Assembly (NCBI GenBank): GCA_963693305.1
Contig: OY855915.1
Location: 10,077,107-10,141,106 of the forward strand
Direction of reading: 5' to 3'
DNA from: Meandrina meandrites
Lineage: Eukaryota; Cnidaria; Anthozoa; Scleractinia; Meandrinidae
DNA length: 64,000 nucleotides
A model generated the notes under the pieces. It saw only the letters and a list, made by a program, of their open reading frames with translations, had not been told where the DNA came from and searched no databases. This document shows positions 31,874 through 42,068 of this stretch, piece by piece. Numbering within the stretch: position 1 is the first letter of the stretch; each line of letters begins with the position of its first letter. A program made the position numbers and the translations under genes.

Positions 31874-32869
31874 AAGACAAATTCGAGAGAACAATTTGGT
31901 TCTTCTTTCATGTTTCAATATTTTATCACAAAATCTAAACCAAGTTGTATTTTACTGAAATATATGGCGAGTGCTGCCAGCTTGGCTTCCGGCGGGAAAA
32001 ATTGGCGGGCGTGATGAACACTGGGAAACTTTCGTGAATATATGACACGTGCAACGTCCCTCTAGCGTCTTCTAATAAACGCCCACTCTCGAATAAACGC
32101 CTCGTATTTGATGAACACTGACCCCCCTTGTGGTACAAAGTTTGTATTAGACGCTCCCCTCTAATAAACGCCCCGTGTCTAATAGACCCCCCAAACGTCG
32201 CCTCAACCATCGAAGCGGCCAACGATGCCAACATGGTTGGCCCAGATGACGATGAAGACATCGATATCATACTGTGAACGACATCTGTGCAGATTGGATT
32301 AGTCTTCTACTCACAAACTCTGTTTTCTATCTTACTCCGCGAGCAAACTACGCGTCCTACTTGTTTTGTTGACGTTAATAAAATAAACGCCTCTCTCTAG
32401 TAAACACCTCATATCTATTTAACGCCCCTCCTAGGATCCCTTACATTTGATATACGCCTCGGGCGTTTATTACATCATTTACGGTATTCTTCAAAGCATG
32501 GGATTAAGTGTGTTATACGAAGAGCGAGCGCAAAAAAATTTCAAGTTTGTGCACAGCCTGCAGAAGTGTGAGTGGAACTTAACTTGAAACACGCCTAACG
32601 TGTAACAGGAAAGTAAGAAAATTCTACGTGGTCATGATTCCTGGGCCATGCGTATCTTAGCCTGCGTGGACCCTGCGTCGTAGCTGGTGGTATTTTGAGC
32701 AGGAGCCAAAAAGTCGCGAGGAGAATGAGCAGGAGTCGAGTAGAGGGAATGACGAAAAGCACTGGCGCGTGAAATCCCGCCAGCCACGTACACTAAGCGT
32801 GTATCTCGCTGAATGTTTAACTCACGTTACGTTATAAAAATAATCTCGATACGTAAGCGAAGTAGCCTC
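31874..32869. other. Transposon-derived stretch with aataaacgcc minisatellite
   Basis: From about 32070 to 32490, ctaataaacgcc-type units recur irregularly. Within it, a plus-strand frame at about 32199-32276 ends in MVGPDDDEDIDIIL-stop, an acidic tail like those of some pogo/Tigger-type transposases, but no catalytic part is seen. The 32640-32830 segment shows nothing I can assign. Confidence 0.4.
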
Positions 32870-34161
32870 GAGTAATGCATAAAAGTAATATCAGGTGAAG
32901 TTCAACAAGCCTTCAAAGTAGGTACGCAGGGCACTGCTAAGGGTACAAAGGAGAAACCTTGCACTAAAGATGTTGTGAAAAAGGTTTTCGAAATAGGAGC
33001 GTTAAAACGGAGTAAGGAGTCCTTCTGCATTTGTACAGGCCCGTAGCCAGGATCTTTGCTGGGGGTGCGTATGAGTGCCTCCGCCGCGAAATGTTGAGCG
33101 CCGCAGGCGCAAGCCCGTAGGGGGATGTGGGGGTATCCTCCCCCAGAAAAAAATTGAAAAATGGGTTATCTGAGGCCGCATTTCGTGCGTTTTGAAGAGA
33201 GTTTGTTAGGAAACAAGCCATATAAAGGTGAAGGTAGCAAGGAGAATAATTCTGGTACATTTTAAATTCAAACCGTAGTTTTAGAAACAGAACCTTGTAA
33301 ACATAATTTACAATTTATTTAACTAACAATGACGGCAGTTCTTTTAAAGGAAGACTGGAAAAAAGATAGATATATTTTTTTCGGTGTCAAATGGTAATTG
33401 CGGACCCCCCCCCCCCCCCCCCCCTTTGGGCCTGTAATCTACTATATAATTTTAAGTTGAGTAGTGAATATGTTAGCGTGGCTGTAATCAACATTTGTTG
33501 ACAGTTGGGCAATCACGCATATTAGAAGTTCCGTGCTTATAATCGCTACCAGTTCACGCAATTTCAATTCTGATTCACTGATAATTCAAGTTATGGGAAT
33601 TCTAAGAATCAGTAAATAACTTCTAGTATCTGGCAGGTCGTCGAAGCCTAAACCAAACAGCCCGAATTCAAGCTGTGTAGCAAACACGACAGCGTGACTG
33701 TGGTGCTATAAACCACAATGAATAGCTGCACGTACAGGCGCAGTTTATATAATATCTACTGATGCTAGACTCTGACTGACCTTGTGTAATCATCTTACTG
33801 ACAATATCATCAACGTATTTGGATCAACTGACTCACGCTACCGGAAGCGTTCGCTACACGAGACATAAAAGACAAGAAAGGACAATTTTACCGGCAGGGT
33901 AGTTTAAGCAACAACTATTCCTATTTTAAGAAACAATTCCACTCTTACATGAAATCCTGCAAAAAGAAATACTGTATGCTATACAAGCTTAAGTCTTGCG
34001 TGATTGAGATCCCGAATTAACTCACCTTAACGTCAAGAAAGGTCAGCTGTTATAGCTGCCACAAACAACAGCTCTAAAATGGTATGTGTTTCGCAAACAA
34101 CCTTTAGAAAGCGCTAAGGATGGAGTCCTTCTTAAGAAACCTCAAGAAACAAGTTACCTGC
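32870..34161 (+). repeat. TRIM 5'-flank duplication, copy 2
   Basis: Aligns with 10321-12463 minus its two insertions. It starts ctcgagtaatgcataaaagt and ends a few codons into the TRIM frame. It carries its own insertion (33036-33434). It gives the empty sites that define 10375-10957 and 11409-12070. Confidence 0.8.
33036..33434. mobile_element. hAT-like MITE
   Basis: Starts CAGGCCCGTAGCCAGG and ends GGGCCTG, the terminal style of hAT elements. It lies in the middle of the TRIM-flank copy and is absent from the other flank. A C run is at 33407-33424. The minus strand reads as the familiar EDTPTSPYGLAPAALNIS-type translation of such elements, which is not a gene. A clean 8-bp target duplication is not visible. 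Confidence 0.7.
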
Positions 34162-34176
34162 TCGACACAATTTTAA
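34120..34176 (+). pseudogene. Truncated TRIM start
   Basis: ATG then MESFLRNLKKQVTCS matches the TRIM gene start (MEPFLKKLKEQVTCS). The homology stops after the first RING cysteine and the frame runs to TAA four codons later. No splice donor that would rescue it is evident. Confidence 0.85.
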
Positions 34177-37136
34177 ACAATTTTCCTGGTGAATGTCCGG
34201 TAATGCTTGTAGTTAAAATATTTTTAAAAAGTTATTAAACTTGGCCTTTTAAGTATTGTTAGGAATTTGATTTCCTAAATCAACATGGAATTGAAGCCAA
34301 CAGAGCTGAAAAAAAGTCATGTGCTAACATACACCGACAAATAGATTCAGGTCTTCGCAGTTTTCAACGCGCGGTTTTGTATTACTTTTTTGTAAGTGAT
34401 CTTATCAAATACTCGATCGACACAAAGACAAATTTAAACGAGCGACTTGGAGCAAGTCTACCATCGCCCTTGAATTACAGCCCGGGGGCGGGATACTCCC
34501 CTGTATCAGGTATATAGGTATGTGCCGCCCAAAGGGTATGGTTTTTGAGCCGTTTTGGTCTGAAAACGGGTATAGATTTTGAACATTTTGGTCTGAAATT
34601 GGGTATGGTTAACTTATTTTTCTTCCCAGTAACCGGGGCGAGTAACTGGTGAGAGAGAAAGGGAAATTGATATAATATATCATTCCAGCTAAATTTTACC
34701 TATTCATCTTTGTTACGTTGACTTCCGTTCAGCACTGATGCATATGCTATGCAAGGCCAGGTCTGAAAACGGGTGTGGAAAATGGCAATTTTTGTTCTGA
34801 AATTGGGTCTGGATTTGGAGATGCGGGCGGCACACCCCCACCACCACTGGTGTGGTAGTAAATTTCAAGACCTGTTGATTTACGACGCACCATACCTCTC
34901 AATTCAGAAGCATCGACCGTTCTCAGCTAATTGTGAGAGAGGAGGTACATCTCGCACTGAATATTGTCTCCGTCATATCGTTGACAACAGCAGCAAAGAA
35001 TAATTCCATGTGAAATAAAGTTGACACACGAAGCCGGAAGGGAACCTGAAGAAGGACAGTTTTTTTCCTGAAAGACGTAGAAACAACTTCAAATTCATTG
35101 GCATTTCCAATCGCAAGACCCGTGGAGCTATAATACCTTGACTCCAGTTGGAGTTTTGATCGTTGTAGATGGAAGGAATTTCTCATGTCCGCTCTACACA
35201 GGAAGCCGTGCCCGCATCAAGTAAGAATGGAGAGAGGGTGGTGGTGGTGGGGGGGGGGGGGGGGGGGGGAGGGGAGGAGGGGTGGTTGGGGGCATAGGTG
35301 GCAAATTTGACAGCAATAGCCCGTTTTGCAGATAGGTCGACCATATTGATTTTGCCCGGCCAGTACATCCTATAATGATTATTAAAATGATTTATTCTTT
35401 TATTGTGATAATTCTTTTAAATAAAAATTTTGGGATGCCCTGGGGGCAGGGTCAACATGGCTGCGGTAGACTTGATTGCCCCTTCCTGTTTTTGGGTGCA
35501 TGATTGTGTTCTATCAGCGAATAGAAAACAATGGATACTTAAAGAACCACTCAGATTTGAAAAAGAACACGACTGAGTGTTTACCTTTTTTTGCAGAATA
35601 TGCAAAATAGGAGTAGCATAGGTGGAATGTCATAGATTTTGGTTGTAATTCCGCTGATGACCAATGCATGTATACCATAAACAGCTGCCCAGTAGCCCTG
35701 TGCTTTACATGCAACTTCGTAAGGGGTTCTGGGTGGGGGGCTTATAAAATTAGGGAGGGGCTTGTAAGCAGAATAAAAACGTGTTTCGATATGTGCCACA
35801 GCAGTGTTCATCGAAATACATTTTTTATTGCACTAACTAGCATTAAAATGTCAGTCATAAATAAAGCAATATTTTGCCCATATGTTCAGTACTGTTATCA
35901 AGCAGAGGGGGCTTAATATGTTAGTATAACCGGATGTATTTTTTTGTTAACAGGTAGATGGGCCAACAACTGGGGAGGGGTTATAAGCAGTAAATGTGAA
36001 GCTGGGTGAAATATAATGATGAGATCGGTAAAAAAGAAAATTGTTTAAAGTACCACAGGTGTGAGAAAATGAATAAATGAATGATGCATTGTACATGAAC
36101 AAGTCAATGATCTTTGCCATGCCAAATGAGATTAGAGCATGATATGTATATTCCCCCAGACCCCACCCCCCCCCCCCCCCCCCCCCCAAGAAAAGGGGCC
36201 TCTGGCCCATTTCAATGCATTACCACTAGCGCTAATGTTTGGGCTCCTTAAATGTTTGTTCCCAGTCAAACCTGCCAAAGGGCAGTGCTAAAGGCATCGA
36301 ATAATGACATACAAAGAATTAATAAAGTGCGACTTTATTTATTTGAAACTGGAAAATGCTAGATGCACATGTAATGTCCTCGCTTTCGTTGAAAGAGCTA
36401 ATTTTCAGTTCTTAGTTTTTCTGTGAGGGGATCTGGACCCCCTGAAAAGCCCTTCCCCCTTTGACATAAGGGACTCAAAAAGTTTATGACTGGGATTGGG
36501 ATTGGCCGATAAAAACCATCAGTATTAGGGGTTTGGTGGGGATGGTGGGATTGTAGAACCCTATTAGGGACCCCCTTAGTCAGCCTCTTTGTTTTTTGTT
36601 ATGTTGGTCGCAAGTTTCTCTAATGATAACAATCTCGTTCCCAGCGTCTCTCATCTTCCTGTCCCCTGAAAGTTTGGTTGAGCTTTAGCTTATGGGCATA
36701 AAACGTTTTGGATGTTGACTTCTCCAATTCACCAATCTCCCTCCCTCCCCATAAATAATAGCCATTCCCTCATTTAATGTCCATTCCATTCACCTGATGC
36801 AAAATAGTCATAGAAATAGTCACTAAAAAGCATGAATATAAAAATTCCAACTGTGTGAGGAAACCAGGAATGGTCCTTATAATTAAAAAATACAGGAAAA
36901 ATATCAGGGATGGTGATAGTAAACAGTAATGGGCAGAGCTTGACAAAAAAATTTACCCAAAAAAAGAAACTCACCAAATAGTTGTAATAAAGTCAAGGCT
37001 TGGAAAGTCAAAACTTTAGGTACATTTGGAGTTACTGTGGTAGCTGTGATGGTCAAATATACCAAAGATAGAAAGCCCTCAATTATATTGTGAGCCACCT
37101 TAAAACAATGGCATAATATATTATTTCCTTTTACAG
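34177..37136. other. Repeat-rich stretch without a recognised gene
   Basis: About 34480-34860 is a GC-rich dispersed repeat (cgggggcgggatactccc, then two gtctgaaaacgggta/gtctgaaattgggta units). 35250-35270 is a G run, 35885-35992 is family F, and 36165-36187 is a C run. Open frames of 60-110 residues are present but look like chance. An upstream exon for the death-domain gene should lie somewhere here if that gene is real; I could not identify it. Confidence 0.45.
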
Positions 37137-37412
37137 TGAAACAAGGTACTCCTACAGATGAAGAACTAGAAGAATTGGGTGAAAAAATTGCTGGAAATTG
37201 GAAAAAACTCGGGCGTCGACTTGACATCAACGATCCAAAGCTTCATGCAATACGTGAAGCTCATGACCAACTGTCTGAAAGAGGATATCAGATGTTAAAA
37301 CACTGGAAACAAGAAAAAGGTTCTACTGCAACATACCAGGCTTTGTGTGATGCATTAAAACATAAACTTGTACAGCGCCAGGACTTGGCGGAGCAGTTTT
37401 GTTACATCCATG
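37137..37412 (+). CDS. Death-domain exon
   Basis: Acceptor ccttttacag|TGAAAC, donor CATCCATG|GTAATT, phase 1 at both ends. It encodes about 90 residues with the death-domain pattern: EELGEKIAGNWKKLGRRLDI (helices 1-2), DPKLHAIREAHDQLSERGYQ (helices 3-4), MLKHWKQEKGSTATYQAL (helix 5), and an amphipathic last helix ending DLAEQF. Death domains assemble signalling complexes by self-association. No stop or frameshift is inside the exon. It may be used by a gene whose other exons I cannot see. Confidence 0.85.
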
Positions 37413-37565
37413 GTAATTATTTTCTCTGGGGGAGGGGGCTTCCATATGAAAGACACAGAGAAGCTCATCATCCTGCTTAGAGATTTGATTAAATTAAGGA
37501 TTTTGGTCTCACTTAGTGTGTTCAGGAAAGAACGCCAATATTTTTAGCGGCCAAGGTCTCATTAA

Positions 37566-38144
37566 CCCTTAATATGCTAAGTCCGGATTATTCCGGGATT
37601 TGGAGGAATGTCCATTCAACCACTTGTGACGTCACGAATTTGCACGTCAGCAGATTCTTGGGATATGCAACTAATACCGGTTGAATAGATCTTTCAACAG
37701 GACTGTCCATTTTGACGATTGACTGCAATCTGACAGAACTAATCAGAAAAAACGTGATCAGTTTTTGGTGCAAAACTGGTGGTAAAACAGGCCAATATAC
37801 CTGTACTTGATCATGGTCTCCTTTCCACAACTTTTCATTGCTAAAGATCGAAACTTTTCAGGTCAAAAGAAAGGATGTACATTGTAGAAGCTTAAGGTAG
37901 AGAGAATAAGAAAGCAGAGAAAAACGAAAAGCACTGAACGCAGCGAGGAAAAAAATCGGAACTGTTCGGCAAAAAAAAGTAAAATATTGTACATTTTTAC
38001 ATGAAATCTTCCTCAAAATCTTACTGCAGTGTAAGAAAATGCATTTCTGGCAAAGTTTAGAGAAATTTAGCACCGTAGCGGCAAAAAAATCAATTTAGCA
38101 GTTAAAAAAACATGTTTTTTTGAGTAAATTTAACATATTAAGGG
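37566..38144. mobile_element. piggyBac-type MITE (TTAA, CCCTTAATATG ends)
   Basis: TTAA at 37562-37565 and 38145-38148. Terminal inverted repeats CCCTTAATATG / CATATTAAGGG begin with CCC, as in piggyBac elements. 579 bp, in the intron between the death-domain and TRADD-N exons. No transposase frame. Confidence 0.75.
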
Positions 38145-38300
38145 TTAAGGATTGCACGTGACCAATCAGGCATGAAAAATGCTATCTTGTAGGAGATGGG
38201 TTTTCCTTTAGGGGTTTAATTCAAATTTCTGACGAGCATCCTCCTCCCTTTCGTGTGGGACTGAGACGTCACCCCGAGTATTTTTTACAATGTTATATTA

Positions 38301-38430
38301 ATGGTTAGTACACTGGATTCCGTATCATAAAGTCTAGGTTCAAGCAAAGGGCGGGATCGGAGTGTGTTGTGCATGTTCTTTGGCAGTATAAACTTAACTC
38401 TCACTGTGCCTCTCTCCTACCAGGAATGTA
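38301..38430 (+). mobile_element. tRNA-derived SINE, plus strand
   Basis: tRNA-like head atggttagtacactggattc then tctaggttcaagc (B box), followed by gttctttggcagtataaact and ctctcactgtgcctctctcc, the conserved body of the SINE family seen in the introns at 23506, 39247 and 55161. Confidence 0.65.
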
Positions 38431-38775
38431 AGAGTAAAAAGAAAACAAACACACTGGGGCATCCCCAGGGGACTGGGTTCTAGGTGTTCCGGATTCAATC
38501 CCCGCCCCCGCCAATGCCCCCGCCCACGCCCCGCCTCTGCCCCCACCCCGCCCCATAAACCATTATTGACAGAAAAGATGCTGCTTTCATGTACCGTTGA
38601 TAGAAAATGGTACCCATATCACATACCCACAGAAGGATTATTACATCTCTTTTCTTAATTTTTCGCTTGAATGACAACTTTTCAGTGGGTGTGTTCGAGA
38701 TATTATGAAAGGCCCTTTCAAATACCGACATGACAGTTTTCCCCACCTTTTGTACACTACAACTCGTATCTAGCT

Positions 38776-38901
38776 ACCCTTTTATATACCTAGAACCTGA
38801 ATAAGGTACACCTTTTTACCCTTTTATATACCTAGAACCTGAATAAGGTACACCTTTTTACCCTTTTATATACCTAGAACCTGAATAAGGTACACCTTTT
38901 G
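38776..38901. repeat. Three tandem 42-bp repeats
   Basis: Three consecutive units starting acccttttatatacctagaa and ending in ggtacaccttttt, essentially identical except for the last bases. In the intron of the death-domain locus. Confidence 0.9.
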
Positions 38902-39246
38902 GGCGGATTCTCCACGTACACCCCTGGGGAAGGGTAGACAGTCCCATTGAAGCTTGGTGAGCTTTACTGCTTTGAGTTGTTTAGTATGGTGGAAAGATTA
39001 CGTGGTGGACGTATTTATTTTAATCATTGCTACGAAAATTGTCATTTGTCAAACCAGGCAGTGGTGGTTATCAAATTAAATAACTTTAAACACTAGCTAC
39101 CCCATAACCGTTCTTTAGCGTCCAAAAATTATATTACGTGACCTGCTTTGGGAAAGTAGCCTATTGAACAGGGTGATTGAAGAGACCATGTAATTGTTGT
39201 TTTGTTTCGTTCCCCGTGAGCGTCGCCAGACCGCTAGTGGGTGTTT

Positions 39247-39373
39247 TCCTAGGTGGAAGGCGCATTATCAGAGTAAGGTGTCTTGTCCAACAATAAAGCA
39301 CTACCCGGCCAGGGCTCGAACAAGGATCTTTGAATCAATCACTTACCATTAGGCCATTATGCCTCTTACAGCC
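39247..39373 (-). mobile_element. tRNA-derived SINE remnant in intron
   Basis: Same insertion as in intron 1 of the two HEPN genes (23506-23644, 55161-55296), here more diverged. It shows that this intron is orthologous to theirs although the upstream exon differs. Confidence 0.65.
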
Positions 39374-39689
39374 CCCCTATTATTTCCCCCTCTATCTCGT
39401 ATTATATAAGGCATGCCCAGAGATATGGTTTAATTTACAGTTTTCAAACACTCCGCCTCAGCTGTACTACAAAGACCTTGGGACACTAACAAAATTCTAC
39501 ACAGCGACCTTTTTTTAATGCAAAGTCATTAATCAATCTGCTGAACTCTCCACTCCTTTCAAAAACAAGCTTGACTGAATAAAAAAAACAACAACAACAC
39601 TGCCTCGCAAGGGAGGAGAGGGAAGTTAAGAGACCGGGACGACAAACTTAAGGTAATATATGCTTTAAAATCACGTTATTTGCCAACAG

Positions 39690-40202
39690 CTCGCGTTGGA
39701 ATTCGGATTGATTGCGAAACCATCTCAGGACCTGGTCAACAAGAAGGATCCTCAGAGATAGCAGTAACCTCATAGGGACAAGAAGAAGTTCAGGGGACAG
39801 CAGTAGTACCCATCGCATCACGTAAGCGAAAAGGTGAGGCGATAGGAGGTTTTCCCACAAAACAAGAAGTTTTGAACCTTGCTGCGTCAAAATACTTGCA
39901 GACAATTGACCCATCTAAACCAGAGGATTTAAATGGCTTTGTGTATTATTTGGAGAAGGTACGAAAAGTCCTGATAGTGGACACTCAGTCAGGGAGCTTG
40001 ATAATCACAGTAGAATGCAGTTCACTGGAGATACTTGAAGGACTGTGGCAAGACTATTGTACTGGCCACTTGAATGAAATGGCACAATACCTCATGACAG
40101 AGGAAATTCTGGAGGAGCTTGGCCTCACTGAAGTGAAACTCGCGACAACCATTCTGGAAGAGGAGTACAGGGATTGTCGAAAGCATTTATTACAGTATTC
40201 AG
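39690..40202 (+). pseudogene. TRADD-N-like exon with premature stop
   Basis: Acceptor tttgccaacag|CTCG, donor TATTCAG|GTGAGT. Aligns end to end with 23925-24443 (about 85-90% by eye). TAG replaces CAG at 39773-39775, 28 codons in. The rest of the frame is open, and the core is conserved with a few changes such as one lysine deleted in MAQYLMTEE. The nonsense change could be a recent lesion or a sequencing error. An internal ATG is not available before the domain core. Confidence 0.8.
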
Positions 40203-42057
40203 GTGAGTTTCAAGGTTTGTTCATAATATATAGAGCGATTTAAAGTTTACAGCGAGCAGAATTTGCTGCTTTTTCGAATACTTTGTACGAAAGCGAAGCG
40301 GCCACCACTTTCGACTCAACGATCGACTGTAAACAAATTACTGTAGGTGCAAAAAAGTCAGCGATTCATACGATTGATCATGCGCAACAGTGGAAAACCG
40401 GTCTGACCGGTTCGAAACTGGTCTGACGCATCCATTTCCTTGGATGAGCGGCAATTCAAAGAAACTCGAGGTCGTTAGCAGAGTCTTCTTCCTCTTCCCG
40501 ACTAATCTAGGAAGACCGAAGAAGACTCTGCTCGCAGGGTAGGGAATGATCCTTACGTGACCTTCACGGTACTTTAAGTAGTAACCAATCAGAGGGACAA
40601 TGCCCTGTGATGTCGTAGCCTCACTCAGGTGTTAGGTAGCCTCGCTTGGGCGTGCATATGAAATGAGCAACGCTGGAGGTTTCAAAACTTTTTTGTATTT
40701 TTGGTGGGGATGTGGCATGGGAGTCGAACCCTTTTTCACGCCCTAAAGAGCTAGATGATTCAGACCGTCAAAAAGGAATGTTTTAGTGAAATAAAAACAG
40801 ATTCGATTTTTTTGAGACTGATTTTCAATTCTCGATCCTTACGGACATCGCCAAATTGCTTGCATCGCCGTAGAAATTGAGGCTGTTGATGTTTACTCCA
40901 ACTTACAAAAGAAATAAAAAGTAAGAGACGTGGAGAGGGGAGCATCTAAAATGCGCCCGAGGCACCGTGCTGGGGATGCACCCAACATCTAAAAATCAGC
41001 TATTACTTTAAAATGCACGGGACACTCTTCCAACCATTGATTATAAGAATAAAATAACTATTCTTAAAAAAAAATGAGTTCTACTATGAAAGATATGTGC
41101 AAGATCTAAAAAGTCATTTTTCCTTAGACTATAATATATAGATTTAGGCAGGCCTAAAAAAGGAGCTCCCATTTATTGATTTTTTTTCCTCGAGTTATTT
41201 ACAGTGTTACCAAATAAGTAGCCACACTATTTCTAAGCTTACATACTGGCCCATATAGGTCCAAATAAATTTTAATCGCTCATGGTTAACTTAATACACT
41301 TTTTTTTTATATAAAAATATACTTTATAAGAATATCGAGGCTGAAATTTGCGAAATTTTAAGAATATTTTAAGAATAAACTGAGGCTGAGATTTTGAAAA
41401 GAATATATTGTTGTGTGTTGAAAATTTAACAATTATCCTGCGAAATCGCCTGTTATTATATAAACTGCAGTGGTATAGCGAGTGGTAGCAAATCGAGAAA
41501 AATGGTGTCACACATGTGTGGATAAAAATGGTATCCACACAGTGTGATATCATTTTTACGACTGAATTTTCAATGAAGGAGTATAGTGGGTAGCCCGACT
41601 TCACTCACATGGTTGGTCGGTTGGTTGGTTGGTTGGTTGGTTGGTCCATCAGCTGTAAACATTTTGATAAGAGAAGTAAGAGTGTAGCAAGGCGGCCGTA
41701 ATAAGGCTATTTTTTAAGGTTTAACAAGGAAGAGAAAAGCAAAGAAACAAAATACGGCTGAAAATTATTTGTGGAAGGTACTTGACCGCCGAAAAAGTGG
41801 AAATTAAGAGCCGCAAAAGCGATGCAACATGCGATATTTCCATGCGTTACAGCTGCTTGTAACGCATACATAGAAGATTCCTCGCATAACATAATTTCCT
41901 ATTGCAAAGATAACGCCGGAATTTTCAACTACGATAAACAAGTTTATCTACCACATAATCTGGTTTCGAACTGATAATCTCTGACTTCGTAGAACGTCAT
42001 CTACCGCGCTGTGCTAATCTAACAACATTTTTAAAAAGTTCGGGTAAAAATATTTAT
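40203..42057. other. No gene; hairpin, family C repeat, microsatellite
   Basis: A short hairpin (gcagagtcttcttc / gaagaagactctgc) spans about 40478-40534. Family C repeat is at 41131-41287. A GGTT microsatellite is at about 41609-41647. The filamin-NHL exon expected after the TRADD-N exon is absent. Confidence 0.5.
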
Positions 42058-42068
42058 ATAAACGCAAT

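Larger units (their letters stand above)
37137..40202 (+). pseudogene. Death domain-TRADD-N locus, broken
   Basis: Two splice-compatible phase-1 exons, 37137-37412 (death domain) and 39690-40202 (TRADD-N-like). The second has a TAG at 39773-39775 where the two HEPN genes have CAG (Gln). No start exon upstream and no filamin-NHL exon downstream was found before the window moves into LINE and foldback DNA. Intron homology with the HEPN gene begins about 39040, so this locus shares the TRADD-N part and differs in the 5' module. Vertebrate TRADD also joins a TRADD-N and a death domain, in the opposite order. Confidence 0.75.

Noticed and set aside
32964..33260. 98-residue minus-strand frame
   Set aside because: It is the usual spurious translation of hAT-like MITE DNA.
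34773..35003. 76-residue plus-strand frame as the missing first exon of the death-domain gene
   Set aside because: No homology to known modules, overlaps a dispersed repeat, and no phase-1 donor was seen at a sensible place.
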